DNA of 64,000 nucleotides from an uncultured Candidatus Saccharibacteria bacterium (lineage in GTDB: Bacteria > Patescibacteriota > Saccharimonadia > Saccharimonadales > Saccharimonadaceae). The notes below the pieces were generated by a model that was not told the origin of the DNA, ran no database searches, and saw nothing but the letters and a program-made list of their open reading frames with translations. Position numbers and translations under genes: made by a program. Location of the stretch: assembly GCA_948851665.1 (NCBI GenBank), contig CAQOWG010000001.1, positions 1 to 64,000 on the forward strand. Direction: 5' to 3'. Below are positions 1 to 6,739 of the stretch, piece by piece (the first letter of the stretch is position 1; each line of letters starts with the position of its first letter).

Positions 1-55
1 TTTGTTGAGTTATAGTAGATGTCGATTTGTTGAGTTATAGTAGATGTCGATTTGT
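1..55. repeat. 25-bp tandem repeat, two full copies plus a partial one
   Basis: Positions 1-25 and 26-50 are identical 25-bp units, and 51-55 repeats the first five bases. The unit begins TTTGTTGAGTTATAG. There is no spacer between units, so this is a simple tandem array that may continue left of the window. No gene is visible between it and the terminator at 262. Confidence 0.8.
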
Positions 56-175
56 GACTATTGTATCAGACCATACTTAGTTTTTCAATGACATTTTATG
101 GAGTTGGGGTCGACCAAGAAAAAACAAGTGCAAGTTAAGTGTGATCCATTTCCCCTAACCCCCAGACAATCCACG

Positions 176-197
176 GTAGATATATAAGTTAAATTAG
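176..197. repeat. 22-bp repeat downstream of both surface-protein paralogues
   Basis: The 22 bases at 176-197 are identical to 3149-3170. Each copy lies about 125 bp beyond the stop codon of one paralogue (322 and 3296), past its terminator. The copies mark the distal edge of an old locus duplication. The rest of 56-261 holds no recognisable gene. Confidence 0.75.
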
Positions 198-261
198 AAA
201 CCTCAACGAGCATTGCTCAATATTAGTTCAAATTTAGGTGCAGATTGTCTAGGGATGAGGA

Positions 262-292
262 GAGAAAAAGCCTCGGGGTGAGGCTTTTTCTC
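262..292 (-). terminator. Intrinsic terminator of the first surface-protein gene
   Basis: A perfect 13-bp stem (262-274 with 280-292) has a GGGGT loop. The stem carries A-rich and T-rich ends, so it can also terminate transcription from the other side. It lies 29 bp past the stop codon of the minus-strand gene. Confidence 0.85.
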
Positions 293-321
293 GTGGTCAT
301 GCTATTTGCTAGCTAGCCTAA

Positions 322-1365
322 TTATTTGCGGCGAGCAGAGCGGTAAGCAACTACGCCAGCACCAAGGGCGGTCAATGCGGTAGCAAGACCAGCAACGATG
401 GAGACGGTAGTAGCAGTACCTTCAGCAGTACCGGCGATACCGGTGGCTGGAGCGTTGACACCTGGTTTGTTGGCTTCGTTCTCTTTGTCGGCCTGGTCTT
501 GGTCGATTTCGCCGTTGACGAGCTTCTTCAAAGTAGCGAGATAACCGTTGATGGTCTTATCGCTATTACCGTCTTGGATAGCTTTTTCAACCTTGGCAAC
601 CTGCTTGTTGATGCGGTTGTAAAGAGCAAGATCAGGCATCTTGGCTTTAACGGCAGCGACAACAGCGTTCAAGGTAGCTTCGCTATTGACGGTGATGGTA
701 TTCTCTTTGACAAGCTTGCCGTAGAGAGCCTGGATGTTAGTGGCACCAGCCAAAATCTTAGCATTCAAAGCATCGGTAAGAGCGCTCTCAGTAACGAGGG
801 CCTCGATAGCTTCAGCTTTCTTAGTGGTGGCTTCGTAGTCAGTGTCACCTTCGCTAACGGAGCTCTTGAGTTCGCTAGCAATTTTCTTGGCGCTGCTCAC
901 GGTAGTGGTAAGGTTAGCGCTGCCCCATAGGTTGGAATCGGCTAGGATATCCTTGATAGCCTTGATGTCGCCAGTATAGTCAGCGCCCAAGATTGTACCA
1001 GCAGCACCGACAATATCGCCACGAATGTCTGCAGCGATGCTGTTGGCGTCATAAGCCCTCTTGAGGTCGTTGACCATGGTGCTGGCTTTTTCTACAGTCT
1101 CTGCATTAGTGCCATAGAAACCGTACGCAGCTACGCCTTTGAGCTCGCTTTCATCGCGAGTACCATCGGCGTAGGTGATAATGTCCTTGAAGCTAGCTTT
1201 GATAGCTTTGACTTCCTTGGTAGCGGCCTTGGCAGCATCAGTGGTGCTTGGCGTAGGTGCAGGTGTAGGATCCGCTGCACTTGCATTCTTAGCGCTTACA
1301 ACTGGAGCAACTACACCCAAAGCCATAGCGAGGGCGATAGCGGCCAGAATTTGACTTTTTTTCAT
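322..1365 (-). CDS. Cell-wall-sorted surface protein, paralogue 1
   Basis: About 347 aa. The N terminus is a signal peptide: MKKSQ, then a hydrophobic A/L/V stretch and an AKNASA-type cleavage region. The middle is helical, rich in Ala, Lys, Asp and Thr, and unrecognised. The C terminus has an APATG motif, a hydrophobic span and the basic tail RSARRK, the layout of a sortase substrate with Leu replaced by Ala. The reading frame extends to a TTG at 1380, but GAGGAG at 1373-1378 is placed to serve the ATGs at 1368 or 1365, so 1365 is chosen. The signal peptide, anchor and upstream DNA are almost identical to the gene at 3296-4366, while the middle differs. Surface exposure is inferred; the function is unknown. 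Confidence 0.8.
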   Translation of the reverse strand: MKKSQILAAIALAMALGVVAPVVSAKNASAADPTPAPTPSTTDAAKAATKEVKAIKASFKDIITYADGTRDESELKGVAAYGFYGTNAETVEKASTMVNDLKRAYDANSIAADIRGDIVGAAGTILGADYTGDIKAIKDILADSNLWGSANLTTTVSSAKKIASELKSSVSEGDTDYEATTKKAEAIEALVTESALTDALNAKILAGATNIQALYGKLVKENTITVNSEATLNAVVAAVKAKMPDLALYNRINKQVAKVEKAIQDGNSDKTINGYLATLKKLVNGEIDQDQADKENEANKPGVNAPATGIAGTAEGTATTVSIVAGLATALTALGAGVVAYRSARRK

Positions 1366-1538
1366 CATTATTCTCCTCAATTTATTTGATGATGTATAGT
1401 TCCATTCTATAAAATAAAAAAAAAAATGTCAAGCATTTTGTGACAATTTTGTGGAAAACTTAGGCAAAATGGGGTGGAAAAGGAGGAAAATGATGTCAAA
1501 ATATGCCCAAAATGGGGTGATTTTTGACAGGAGGGGGA
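1301..1538. repeat. 238-bp perfect duplication with 4302-4539
   Basis: The signal-peptide coding end, ribosome site, promoter and about 100 bp upstream are identical between the two loci at a constant offset of 3001. The genes' 3' ends (322-473 and 3296-3447) are also duplicated with only two mismatches. The gene bodies between are diverged, so the identical ends have probably been homogenised by recombination. Confidence 0.9.
1404..1432 (-). promoter_or_regulatory. Promoter with an 11-bp homopolymer spacer
   Basis: On the minus strand the -35 TTGACA (1427-1432) and -10 TAGAAT (1404-1409) are separated by 17 bp. Eleven of those bases are a continuous T run (A on the plus strand, 1416-1426). 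Gain or loss of a base would change the -35/-10 spacing, as in known phase-variable promoters. A TGTGGAAAA DnaA-box-like 9-mer lies upstream at 1450-1458. Confidence 0.85.
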
Positions 1539-1546
1539 TAAAATGG

Positions 1547-2431
1547 TTAGCTATCTTGATACTCACTGTCAATCATCCAGCGCCCTCGAATCCGAAATGC
1601 CGGAATGGTGCCACGGATTGCCTTGTTGGTAGCGGATTGGAGATTGAGGTGATGAGTCTTCGCCCAATCGGCAACTGGGATGATTTTCTTGGCAGTCAAT
1701 TTGGCGATACGACGATAGAGAGCCTCAATTAACAGGTTGGCAAATAGCTCCGTGAGCGCGTCGGTCTTCCCCGTCTTGGTGTACTGGTCAAGAGCCGGAT
1801 AGTATTCATCGAATTTGGACTTGTTGGGGATAATAATTGGCGGCAGGCCAAGCAGGTCCAGTTGCTCATTAGTAATCAAGCGCCCGATACGGCCATTGCC
1901 GTCACCGAATGGATGGATGTTTTCGAACTCAGCGTGGAAATAAGCAATTTTATCCAGAAAGTATCTTTCATTATCGCTATTATACTGCTCGACGAGCTCA
2001 TACATGAGACCACTCACGAACTCTGGATTTGCTCCGATGTGGGTGCCGACTCGCACCCATTCTTTGCCAAAACGAAATCTGCCGGCAATTTCATCACGAA
2101 TATTCGCCAGTAAGATATGATGCAGCTTGAGGATGAGTCGAATTGAAATTTTTGGTTCGGGATTGTCGGTCAAGTATTCTATGGCGCTAGCGAGATTTTT
2201 CGCCTCATAAATTTCCCTGATTTCATGATCGGTGCGAATTTGATTACGAATTAGGATGTCTTCTGTGTCTTCCAGGGTGAGGGTGGAATTTTCGATAGCA
2301 TTGGAGTTATAGACCATCTCTGGCAATTCGGCGATTGTTACCTCTCTGATCGCTCCCGCGTGACTATTTGCCAGAGCACGGTGTGTCCTCGCGAGATTTG
2401 CAATTCTGTCTTTTGTGACCTGGTTGATCAT
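1547..2431 (-). CDS. Fic family protein (AMPylase), class II with N-terminal inhibitory motif
   Basis: 294 aa. Fic enzymes transfer AMP or related groups to protein hydroxyls. The core HPFGDGNGRIGR is intact, with the catalytic His and the anion-binding GNGR loop. Upstream of it, SNAIEN matches the (S/T)xxxE(G/N) inhibitory helix motif, here in cis before the core, as in class II Fic proteins. The C-terminal part (PVADWAK onward) looks like a small winged-helix or excisionase-like fold. The ATG at 2431 lies 6 nt after a TATAAT, so the mRNA is probably leaderless. A palindromic operator flanks the promoter. It sits between the two surface-protein paralogues, beside a decayed second Fic module. 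Targets are unknown. Confidence 0.9.
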   Translation of the reverse strand: MINQVTKDRIANLARTHRALANSHAGAIREVTIAELPEMVYNSNAIENSTLTLEDTEDILIRNQIRTDHEIREIYEAKNLASAIEYLTDNPEPKISIRLILKLHHILLANIRDEIAGRFRFGKEWVRVGTHIGANPEFVSGLMYELVEQYNSDNERYFLDKIAYFHAEFENIHPFGDGNGRIGRLITNEQLDLLGLPPIIIPNKSKFDEYYPALDQYTKTGKTDALTELFANLLIEALYRRIAKLTAKKIIPVADWAKTHHLNLQSATNKAIRGTIPAFRIRGRWMIDSEYQDS

Positions 2432-2437
2432 ATCCCC

Positions 2438-2494
2438 ATTATAGCAAACTTTACGTTAAAAGTCAAGATTTTTGCCAATTTTAAACGTAAAGTT
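2438..2494 (-). promoter_or_regulatory. fic promoter with inverted-repeat operator
   Basis: The -35 TTGACT (2461-2466) and -10 TATAAT (2438-2443) have a 17-bp spacer. An 11-bp inverted repeat, AACTTTACGTT at 2447-2457 and AACGTAAAGTT at 2484-2494, has one arm in the spacer and the other upstream of -35. This suggests repressor binding, possibly autoregulation. No regulator gene is adjacent. Confidence 0.7.
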
Positions 2495-2499
2495 GGGGG

Positions 2500-2837
2500 C
2501 TATGATTTCTTCTGATTATGGCGTTCACGCAGGCGGCCCTGCATGATTTTTTCCATTTCGTGGAAATCCGCGCCCTCGACTTCCATGCTACGGATTGCTG
2601 CGTACGGCCGTTCCCTTTACGGAATGGGTGAATAAAATTTAGCTGTTCGTAGAAGTAAGCCAACCGTTTGGCAAAATCTTCTCTACTAAGTCCACTAAGC
2701 CCCTGTTCTTTGTTAAGTTCGGCCATAGAGGCGACATTTACCTCAGCCTCTCTCAATTGTTCAGACGTCGTAGCGCCAACTAAGTTTCGTAGGATGCCAG
2801 TTTTAGGGTCTAGATATGGGTCGACGAAATCTGACAT
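2500..2837 (-). pseudogene. Decayed VbhT-like Fic toxin
   Basis: The reading frame starts at ATG 2837 and retains LNFIHPFRKGNGRTQ, the Fic core. The middle of the domain (the helix normally containing HxxLFxDIYxWAG) is missing between NVAS and MAELN. After GNGRTQ the frame is lost. The original frame resumes as AIRSMEVEGADFHEM and ends at TAG 2500-2502, so one frameshift separates the parts. The start codon overlaps the stop of the antitoxin-like gene (TAATG). An internal deletion plus a frameshift makes activity unlikely. Confidence 0.8.
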
Positions 2838-3004
2838 TACACTCCGTAACGAGCATAGACTTGTTCAGCGGCTTCCTTAGCGGTCATCTTGCCAGCTATA
2901 TAATCGTCCATGGTTTTACGAGTCGCAGCGGAAACCTCGCCACCTCCAAGGCGCTGGTTGGCGATTGCCTGCTCCACAGCGATTTTACGTTCTTCTGCTG
3001 TCAT
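2837..3004 (-). CDS. VbhA-like antitoxin of the Fic pair
   Basis: 55 aa, directly upstream of and overlapping the Fic remnant (TAATG), as in vbhA-vbhT operons. The C-terminal half (TRKTMDDYIAGKMTAKEAAE) matches the VbhA-type pattern of a Tyr/Gly turn followed by an ITxxEA-like helix. The inhibitory motif that should read SxxxEG is NQRLGG here, so both the Ser and the essential Glu are missing. This fits relaxed selection once the partner died. The start is ATG 3004, four bases after a TATAAT, with no ribosome site. Family assignment rests on pattern and context. Confidence 0.7.
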   Translation of the reverse strand: MTAEERKIAVEQAIANQRLGGGEVSAATRKTMDDYIAGKMTAKEAAEQVYARYGV

Positions 3005-3008
3005 ATAT

Positions 3009-3032
3009 ATTATACCATACCTTCAGTATGGT
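3009..3032 (-). promoter_or_regulatory. -10 box and small inverted repeat before the VbhA-like gene
   Basis: TATAAT on the minus strand (3009-3014) is followed by ATG at 3004. An inverted repeat ACCATAC/GTATGGT (3014-3020 and 3026-3032) sits against the -10 box and could be an autoregulatory operator, as is common for toxin-antitoxin modules. Confidence 0.55.
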
Positions 3033-3234
3033 TGTATAACGACGTCGGCTCAGAAAAGTACGCAAGCACCCTTTTCGTTCGTGCTCCTTGTTATACCAAA
3101 TTATCAGCGTTATCGCCACCGTAAAACTCCCAAACGAATGAGCCGTCAGTAGATATATAAGTTAAATTAGGGAGCCTCAAAGTGAAACTCAGAGATTCCA
3201 AAATTTAGACAACTCTTCATTTGGGAATTTTACG
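3033..3234 (-). other. Gene-poor stretch with a short coding remnant
   Basis: No intact gene. On the minus strand a frame reads NLTYISTDGSFVWEFYGG and ends at TAA 3091-3093. It looks protein-like but has no start or ribosome site, so it may be the tail of a lost gene. Its first residues are encoded by the 22-bp repeat shared with 176-197. Confidence 0.4.
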
Positions 3235-3263
3235 GAAGGAACCCCGATATGCGGGGTTCCTTC
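3235..3263 (-). terminator. Terminator of the second surface-protein gene
   Basis: A 12-bp stem (GAAGGAACCCCG with its complement) has a 5-nt loop and lies 33 bp beyond the stop codon at 3296. No long U-tract follows on the minus strand. Confidence 0.7.
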
Positions 3264-3295
3264 ACATAGTTTGCTTTTAAGCTACTCGGGCTTAA

Positions 3296-4366
3296 TTATT
3301 TGCGGCGAGCAGAGCGGTAGGCAACTACACCAGCACCAAGGGCGGTCAATGCGGTAGCAAGACCAGCAACGATGGAGACGGTAGTAGCAGTACCTTCAGC
3401 AGTACCGGCGATACCGGTGGCTGGAGCGTTGACACCTGGTTTGTTGGTATCAGGTTTGACTGGGTTGACAGTGGTATCACCGCTACCGTTAGCAGCACCC
3501 TTGAGCTGATTTGTCCAAGCGGTGAGCAGTTCGTCGGTGGCAGTGTCGATTTTACCCTCGATTTCATCAACCAACAGGTGGCCACGGGAGTACTTGTCCC
3601 AGTTAGCAACGCCAAAGCCTGCCTTGACGGCTCTGGCGATGGTGTTGAGCTGAGCTTCAGTATTGATAGCGCCAGCTGTTTTGCCGGTCAAAGCCGTATA
3701 GAGTCCATTGAGGGCTTTGAATGCGCTGTCACCCGTATTTGGCTGGTCAGCGGCTTTCACTGCAGCGTCGACCAACTTCTGAATTTCAGCATCAGTAGTG
3801 GCACCTTGCAAATCGCGAGCGATGTTCTGAAGCGTGGTCTTGGTGCCCTGATCAGTTTCTGCGGTTGCAGCAGCGTTGATATTAGTAATAGCTTGCTTGA
3901 CGGTCTTCTTAGCGGTGGCAAGGTCAGCGTTGGTCCAGTCGGTGCCAAATAGGTCCTTGACTGAGTTAATAGCCTCAAGCTCGGGCTTTAGGTCATCTTT
4001 TGCGGAGCCATCAGTCTCAGCACCGTTGGTGATGAGTTTGATTGCATTCTTGAATGCAGTAGTGACAGCGCCGTCTTTCTTCTCGGCAGTCTTGACGAAG
4101 TCAAGAGCGGTGGTGAGAGCGTTGGCGTTATCATCGATGTAGCCATAAGCGGCGGCACCGGTGTATTCTTGGGCAAGTACACCATTGGTGTTGACAGTCT
4201 TAATGGTGCTGAAAGACTGCTTGAACTCTTTTACAGCGGCTTCAGCAGCTTTTTGCGCGGCAGACTGCTCAGCAGCATAAACGCTGTTCTCGGCAACTGC
4301 GACTGGAGCAACTACACCCAAAGCCATAGCGAGGGCGATAGCGGCCAGAATTTGACTTTTTTTCAT
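3296..4366 (-). CDS. Cell-wall-sorted surface protein, paralogue 2
   Basis: About 356 aa. It has the same signal peptide (MKKSQILAAIALAMALG) and the same APATG-hydrophobic-RSARRK anchor as the gene at 322-1365. The central 250 residues are different but of the same Ala/Lys/Thr/Asp-rich helical kind. The start is chosen as for paralogue 1: ATG 4366, 7 nt after GGAG. A Pro-rich TVNPVKPDTNKPGVN linker precedes the sorting motif. The pair probably presents alternative surface proteins, each behind an identical homopolymer-spacer promoter. No sortase gene lies in this window. The function is unknown. Confidence 0.8.
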   Translation of the reverse strand: MKKSQILAAIALAMALGVVAPVAVAENSVYAAEQSAAQKAAEAAVKEFKQSFSTIKTVNTNGVLAQEYTGAAAYGYIDDNANALTTALDFVKTAEKKDGAVTTAFKNAIKLITNGAETDGSAKDDLKPELEAINSVKDLFGTDWTNADLATAKKTVKQAITNINAAATAETDQGTKTTLQNIARDLQGATTDAEIQKLVDAAVKAADQPNTGDSAFKALNGLYTALTGKTAGAINTEAQLNTIARAVKAGFGVANWDKYSRGHLLVDEIEGKIDTATDELLTAWTNQLKGAANGSGDTTVNPVKPDTNKPGVNAPATGIAGTAEGTATTVSIVAGLATALTALGAGVVAYRSARRK

Positions 4367-4404
4367 CATTATTCTCCTCAATTTATTTGATGATGTATAG
4401 TTCC

Positions 4405-4433
4405 ATTCTATAAAATAAAAAAAAAAATGTCAA
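4405..4433 (-). promoter_or_regulatory. Second copy of the homopolymer-spacer promoter
   Basis: TTGACA (4428-4433), 17-bp spacer with an 11-base run (4417-4427), TAGAAT (4405-4410). It is identical to the copy at 1404-1432 and part of the 238-bp duplication. Confidence 0.85.
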
Positions 4434-4543
4434 GCATTTTGTGACAATTTTGTGGAAAACTTAGGCAAAATGGGGTGGAAAAGGAGGAAAATGATGTCAA
4501 AATATGCCCAAAATGGGGTGATTTTTGACAGGAGGGGGAGAAA

Positions 4544-5047
4544 CTAGTGTGATTTTTGCATGTAGCTTTGATCAAAAGATTGTGGGTCTTTGTCAAGCTC
4601 GCTGTCCAAATCGGAAGTGTCGATAGGATGCGAGTGCTCGACGGCGATTTTGGAGACATCAACGATGAACTTCCCGATCAGAGTACGACGACCGATCAAA
4701 ATTGGGAACTTATTACGGCTGCGATCAGCCAACGTGAAAGTCGCGAGGATGCGGCGATGTTTGATTGTAACAGGGAGAGAAACGCGGTAGCGCACCTGCA
4801 TTTCGCCAATGGAGCTGAGGACGCGCTGGGTACGAAAATTCTCCGCGGTGATAACTTCGCCGGTATAAAAAGGGCTGCTGGGGCCAAAAAGGGTGAATTC
4901 GAGGTGCTTACTGTCGTTGATGCGGATGTTACTAGCCCAGATAGAAGAGAGATTAGCGCCCGTATCCACCTTGGCCGGCACCTTTTTGATGCCAGCAACA
5001 TTGACAAGAACATTGTTCCCAATAACGGTTAAATCTTTTTTAGCCAT
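4544..5047 (-). CDS. RimB-like retropepsin-type aspartic protease
   Basis: 167 aa. KVDTGANLSSIWAS contains the DTGA(x)SS active-site signature of the retropepsin-like RimB family (older name: putative ATP-dependent zinc protease, PF05618). FPILIGRRTLIGKFIVDVS is the family's C-terminal hallmark. RimB enzymes are known to work with RimK-type ATP-grasp peptide ligases; a RimK-like gene lies at 25601-26350, not adjacent. The ATG at 5047 lies 8 nt after a TACAAT. The C-terminal 25 residues are acidic and probably disordered. The gene is monocistronic and cytoplasmic (no signal peptide). Confidence 0.8.
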   Translation of the reverse strand: MAKKDLTVIGNNVLVNVAGIKKVPAKVDTGANLSSIWASNIRINDSKHLEFTLFGPSSPFYTGEVITAENFRTQRVLSSIGEMQVRYRVSLPVTIKHRRILATFTLADRSRNKFPILIGRRTLIGKFIVDVSKIAVEHSHPIDTSDLDSELDKDPQSFDQSYMQKSH

Positions 5048-5055
5048 ATACTTCT

Positions 5056-5084
5056 ATTGTAGCACAGGTTATGCTTTTTGTCAA
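5056..5084 (-). promoter_or_regulatory. Promoter of the RimB-like gene
   Basis: TTGACA (5079-5084), 17-bp spacer, TACAAT (5056-5061) preceded by TGC. This is the strong promoter type recurring through 4-29 kb; the GCATAA motif falls in its spacer. Confidence 0.85.
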
Positions 5085-5176
5085 CCCACTTTATATGAAA
5101 GCGGCTTGCTAACTGCGTCACTCAAGAGAAAAAACTGCGTTTTTATCTATTCGCTATCCTCGGCAATTCAAGAATT

Positions 5177-6073
5177 TTAGCCCCAAAAACCACGTTTTTT
5201 GCTCTTGGGATCACGGAATTCTTCGAGAATTTCCTTTTGGCGTTTGGTGAGGTTCTTCGGAGTTTCGACGATGATAGTGACGATATGTGGACCGCGGTCG
5301 CCATCAGAGCGCATCAGAGGGACGCCATGACCGGAAAGCTTGAACGGGGTGCCAGATTGAGTGCCAGCGGGGACTTTCATACGAACGTTGCCATCGACGG
5401 TTTCCACATCGACCTCGGTGCCGAGAGCGGCATCAACCATGGAAATTCTGCGCTCGGAAAGGATGATGTTGCCTTCGCGGGTGAGATGTTTGTGGGGTTT
5501 GACTCGGACGAAAACATAGAGGTCGCCGCGCTGACCGCCCTTAGGGGCAGCGCCACCCTTATTATTAATACGGATAGACATACCGTCGTCGATACCGGCG
5601 GGAATTTTGACCTTAAGGTCCTTGCCATCGGCGGGGACGACTTTAGTAGTACCAAAAACGGCTTCCTCGAAAGTGAGAACTACGGTGGTACGGTAGTCGG
5701 CACCACGGGTTGGGCGGCGTTGGCCACCAAAGCCGAAAATTGAACTCAAAATATCATCAAAACCACCAGCGCCACCGAAGTTGAAATTGAACTCCTGACC
5801 GTTGAAACTGCCGCCTTGGAACGGATTGCCGCCGCCACTAGCAGCGCCACCAACGCCGGCGTGACCGAATTGGTCATAGCGGGCGCGTTTTTGCTTGTCG
5901 GAAAGAACTTCGTGGGCTTCGGAAACTTCTTTGAACTTTTCCTCGGCTTCTTTGTTGCCGGGGTTTTTATCGGGATGGTATTTGATAGCGAGCTTGCGAT
6001 AAGCCTTCTTGATTTCATCATCAGAGGCGGACTTAGACACACCTAGAATTTCATAATAATCTTTTTTGGCCAT
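5177..6073 (-). CDS. DnaJ-like co-chaperone lacking the zinc finger (CbpA type)
   Basis: 298 aa. The N-terminal J domain has YHPDKNPGN with the HPD motif that stimulates the DnaK ATPase. A Gly/Phe-rich region follows (about residues 70-115). Next come two beta-rich client-binding domains of the DnaJ C-terminal type. There are no CxxCxGxG zinc repeats, so it is a class II/CbpA-like J protein. The start is ATG 6073, 9 nt after TATAAT (6083-6088, extended TGC). There is no CIRCE site here, unlike dnaK at 12148. It is the only J protein in the window and presumably works with DnaK. Confidence 0.9.
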   Translation of the reverse strand: MAKKDYYEILGVSKSASDDEIKKAYRKLAIKYHPDKNPGNKEAEEKFKEVSEAHEVLSDKQKRARYDQFGHAGVGGAASGGGNPFQGGSFNGQEFNFNFGGAGGFDDILSSIFGFGGQRRPTRGADYRTTVVLTFEEAVFGTTKVVPADGKDLKVKIPAGIDDGMSIRINNKGGAAPKGGQRGDLYVFVRVKPHKHLTREGNIILSERRISMVDAALGTEVDVETVDGNVRMKVPAGTQSGTPFKLSGHGVPLMRSDGDRGPHIVTIIVETPKNLTKRQKEILEEFRDPKSKKRGFWG

Positions 6074-6094
6074 ATTCTGTATATTATAGCACGT

Positions 6095-6739
6095 TTATTT
6101 GATAATCGCTAAGGTCTGGAAGATATTGAAGTGATATTCCGGGTGCTGACGTAGGAATTCGTCGACGGCGGTGGTGGCGCCGGGGAGTTCGGGGTTGTTG
6201 TAATCGTGGCAAATAATAATTCCCTGCGGGACGAGGCGAGGCTGTACGAGGGAGAGGGCAGTGCGCTGGGATTCGTAAAAGTCACCGTCGAGGAAAGCGA
6301 AGGCGACATGCTCGGGCAAATCCTGCACCGTGAGGTCGGAAAACCAAGCTTTTTTGATAATGGCGTTATTCAGACCATGTTTTTTGAGTTTGTCAATGAG
6401 AGCGCGGCGAGAGACATGGAGTACGCCGGGCTGGAAATTGACTCCGGCGGCGGATTCGTCCTCGGGGGATTTAGTGGGAAGACCCTCAAAACTGTCGTAT
6501 AGCCAAATCTTCTGAGGGGACCGCGTAACAGTTTTTTTCGAGCTCGCTCCGGGCCGCGGGGCCAAGTCTTTATGCTCTTCAAAAAACGTTACGCAGGCCC
6601 CATCTAGTAGTTTTGCCAATTCGACAGATGTGTCGCCGCGATAACAGCCAAATTCTACAAAATCACCCTCGAGCTTAGTGCAAGTTTTGGCCAGTTCAAG
6701 GATTTTGGCGGTTTCGATGGAAGCGACTTGGTCGTTCAT
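6095..6739 (-). CDS. TylF/MycF-family O-methyltransferase-like protein with an inserted repeat peptide
   Basis: 214 aa. EFGCYRGDTSVELAKLL is the SAM-binding glycine motif, and IWLYDSFEGLP, AFLDGDFYES and ICHDYNNPE match the TylF family (PF05711), whose members methylate sugars. Between LLDGA and SPQKIWLYDS lies an extra peptide of about 24 residues (TFFEEHKDLAPRPGASSKK). It is encoded by a 72-bp palindromic element (6523-6594) inserted in frame. The start ATG overlaps the dinD stop by 4 bp (ATGA), so it is translationally coupled in the ackA-dinD-tylF operon. The substrate is unknown; a role in polysaccharide methylation is a guess. Confidence 0.8.
   Translation of the reverse strand: MNDQVASIETAKILELAKTCTKLEGDFVEFGCYRGDTSVELAKLLDGACVTFFEEHKDLAPRPGASSKKTVTRSPQKIWLYDSFEGLPTKSPEDESAAGVNFQPGVLHVSRRALIDKLKKHGLNNAIIKKAWFSDLTVQDLPEHVAFAFLDGDFYESQRTALSLVQPRLVPQGIIICHDYNNPELPGATTAVDEFLRQHPEYHFNIFQTLAIIK
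6523..6594. repeat. 72-bp palindromic element inserted in frame in tylF (copy A)
   Basis: Ends are near-perfect inverted repeats, GCGTAAC(A)GTTTTTT on the left and AAAAAACGTTACGC on the right. The GC-rich core (GCTCGCTCCGGGCCG, then CCAAGTCTTTATGCTCTTC) is shared with 21884-21961 and, more loosely, with 30424-30500. A length of 72 is a multiple of three, so the host frame is preserved. It resembles the coding palindromic elements known from Rickettsia. Confidence 0.75.

Noticed and set aside
1..55. Possible CRISPR array end
   Set aside because: Units are directly adjacent with no spacers, and no cas gene is visible.
499..930. Plus-strand open frame of 143 codons
   Set aside because: It is the antisense shadow of the surface-protein gene and has no start signals.
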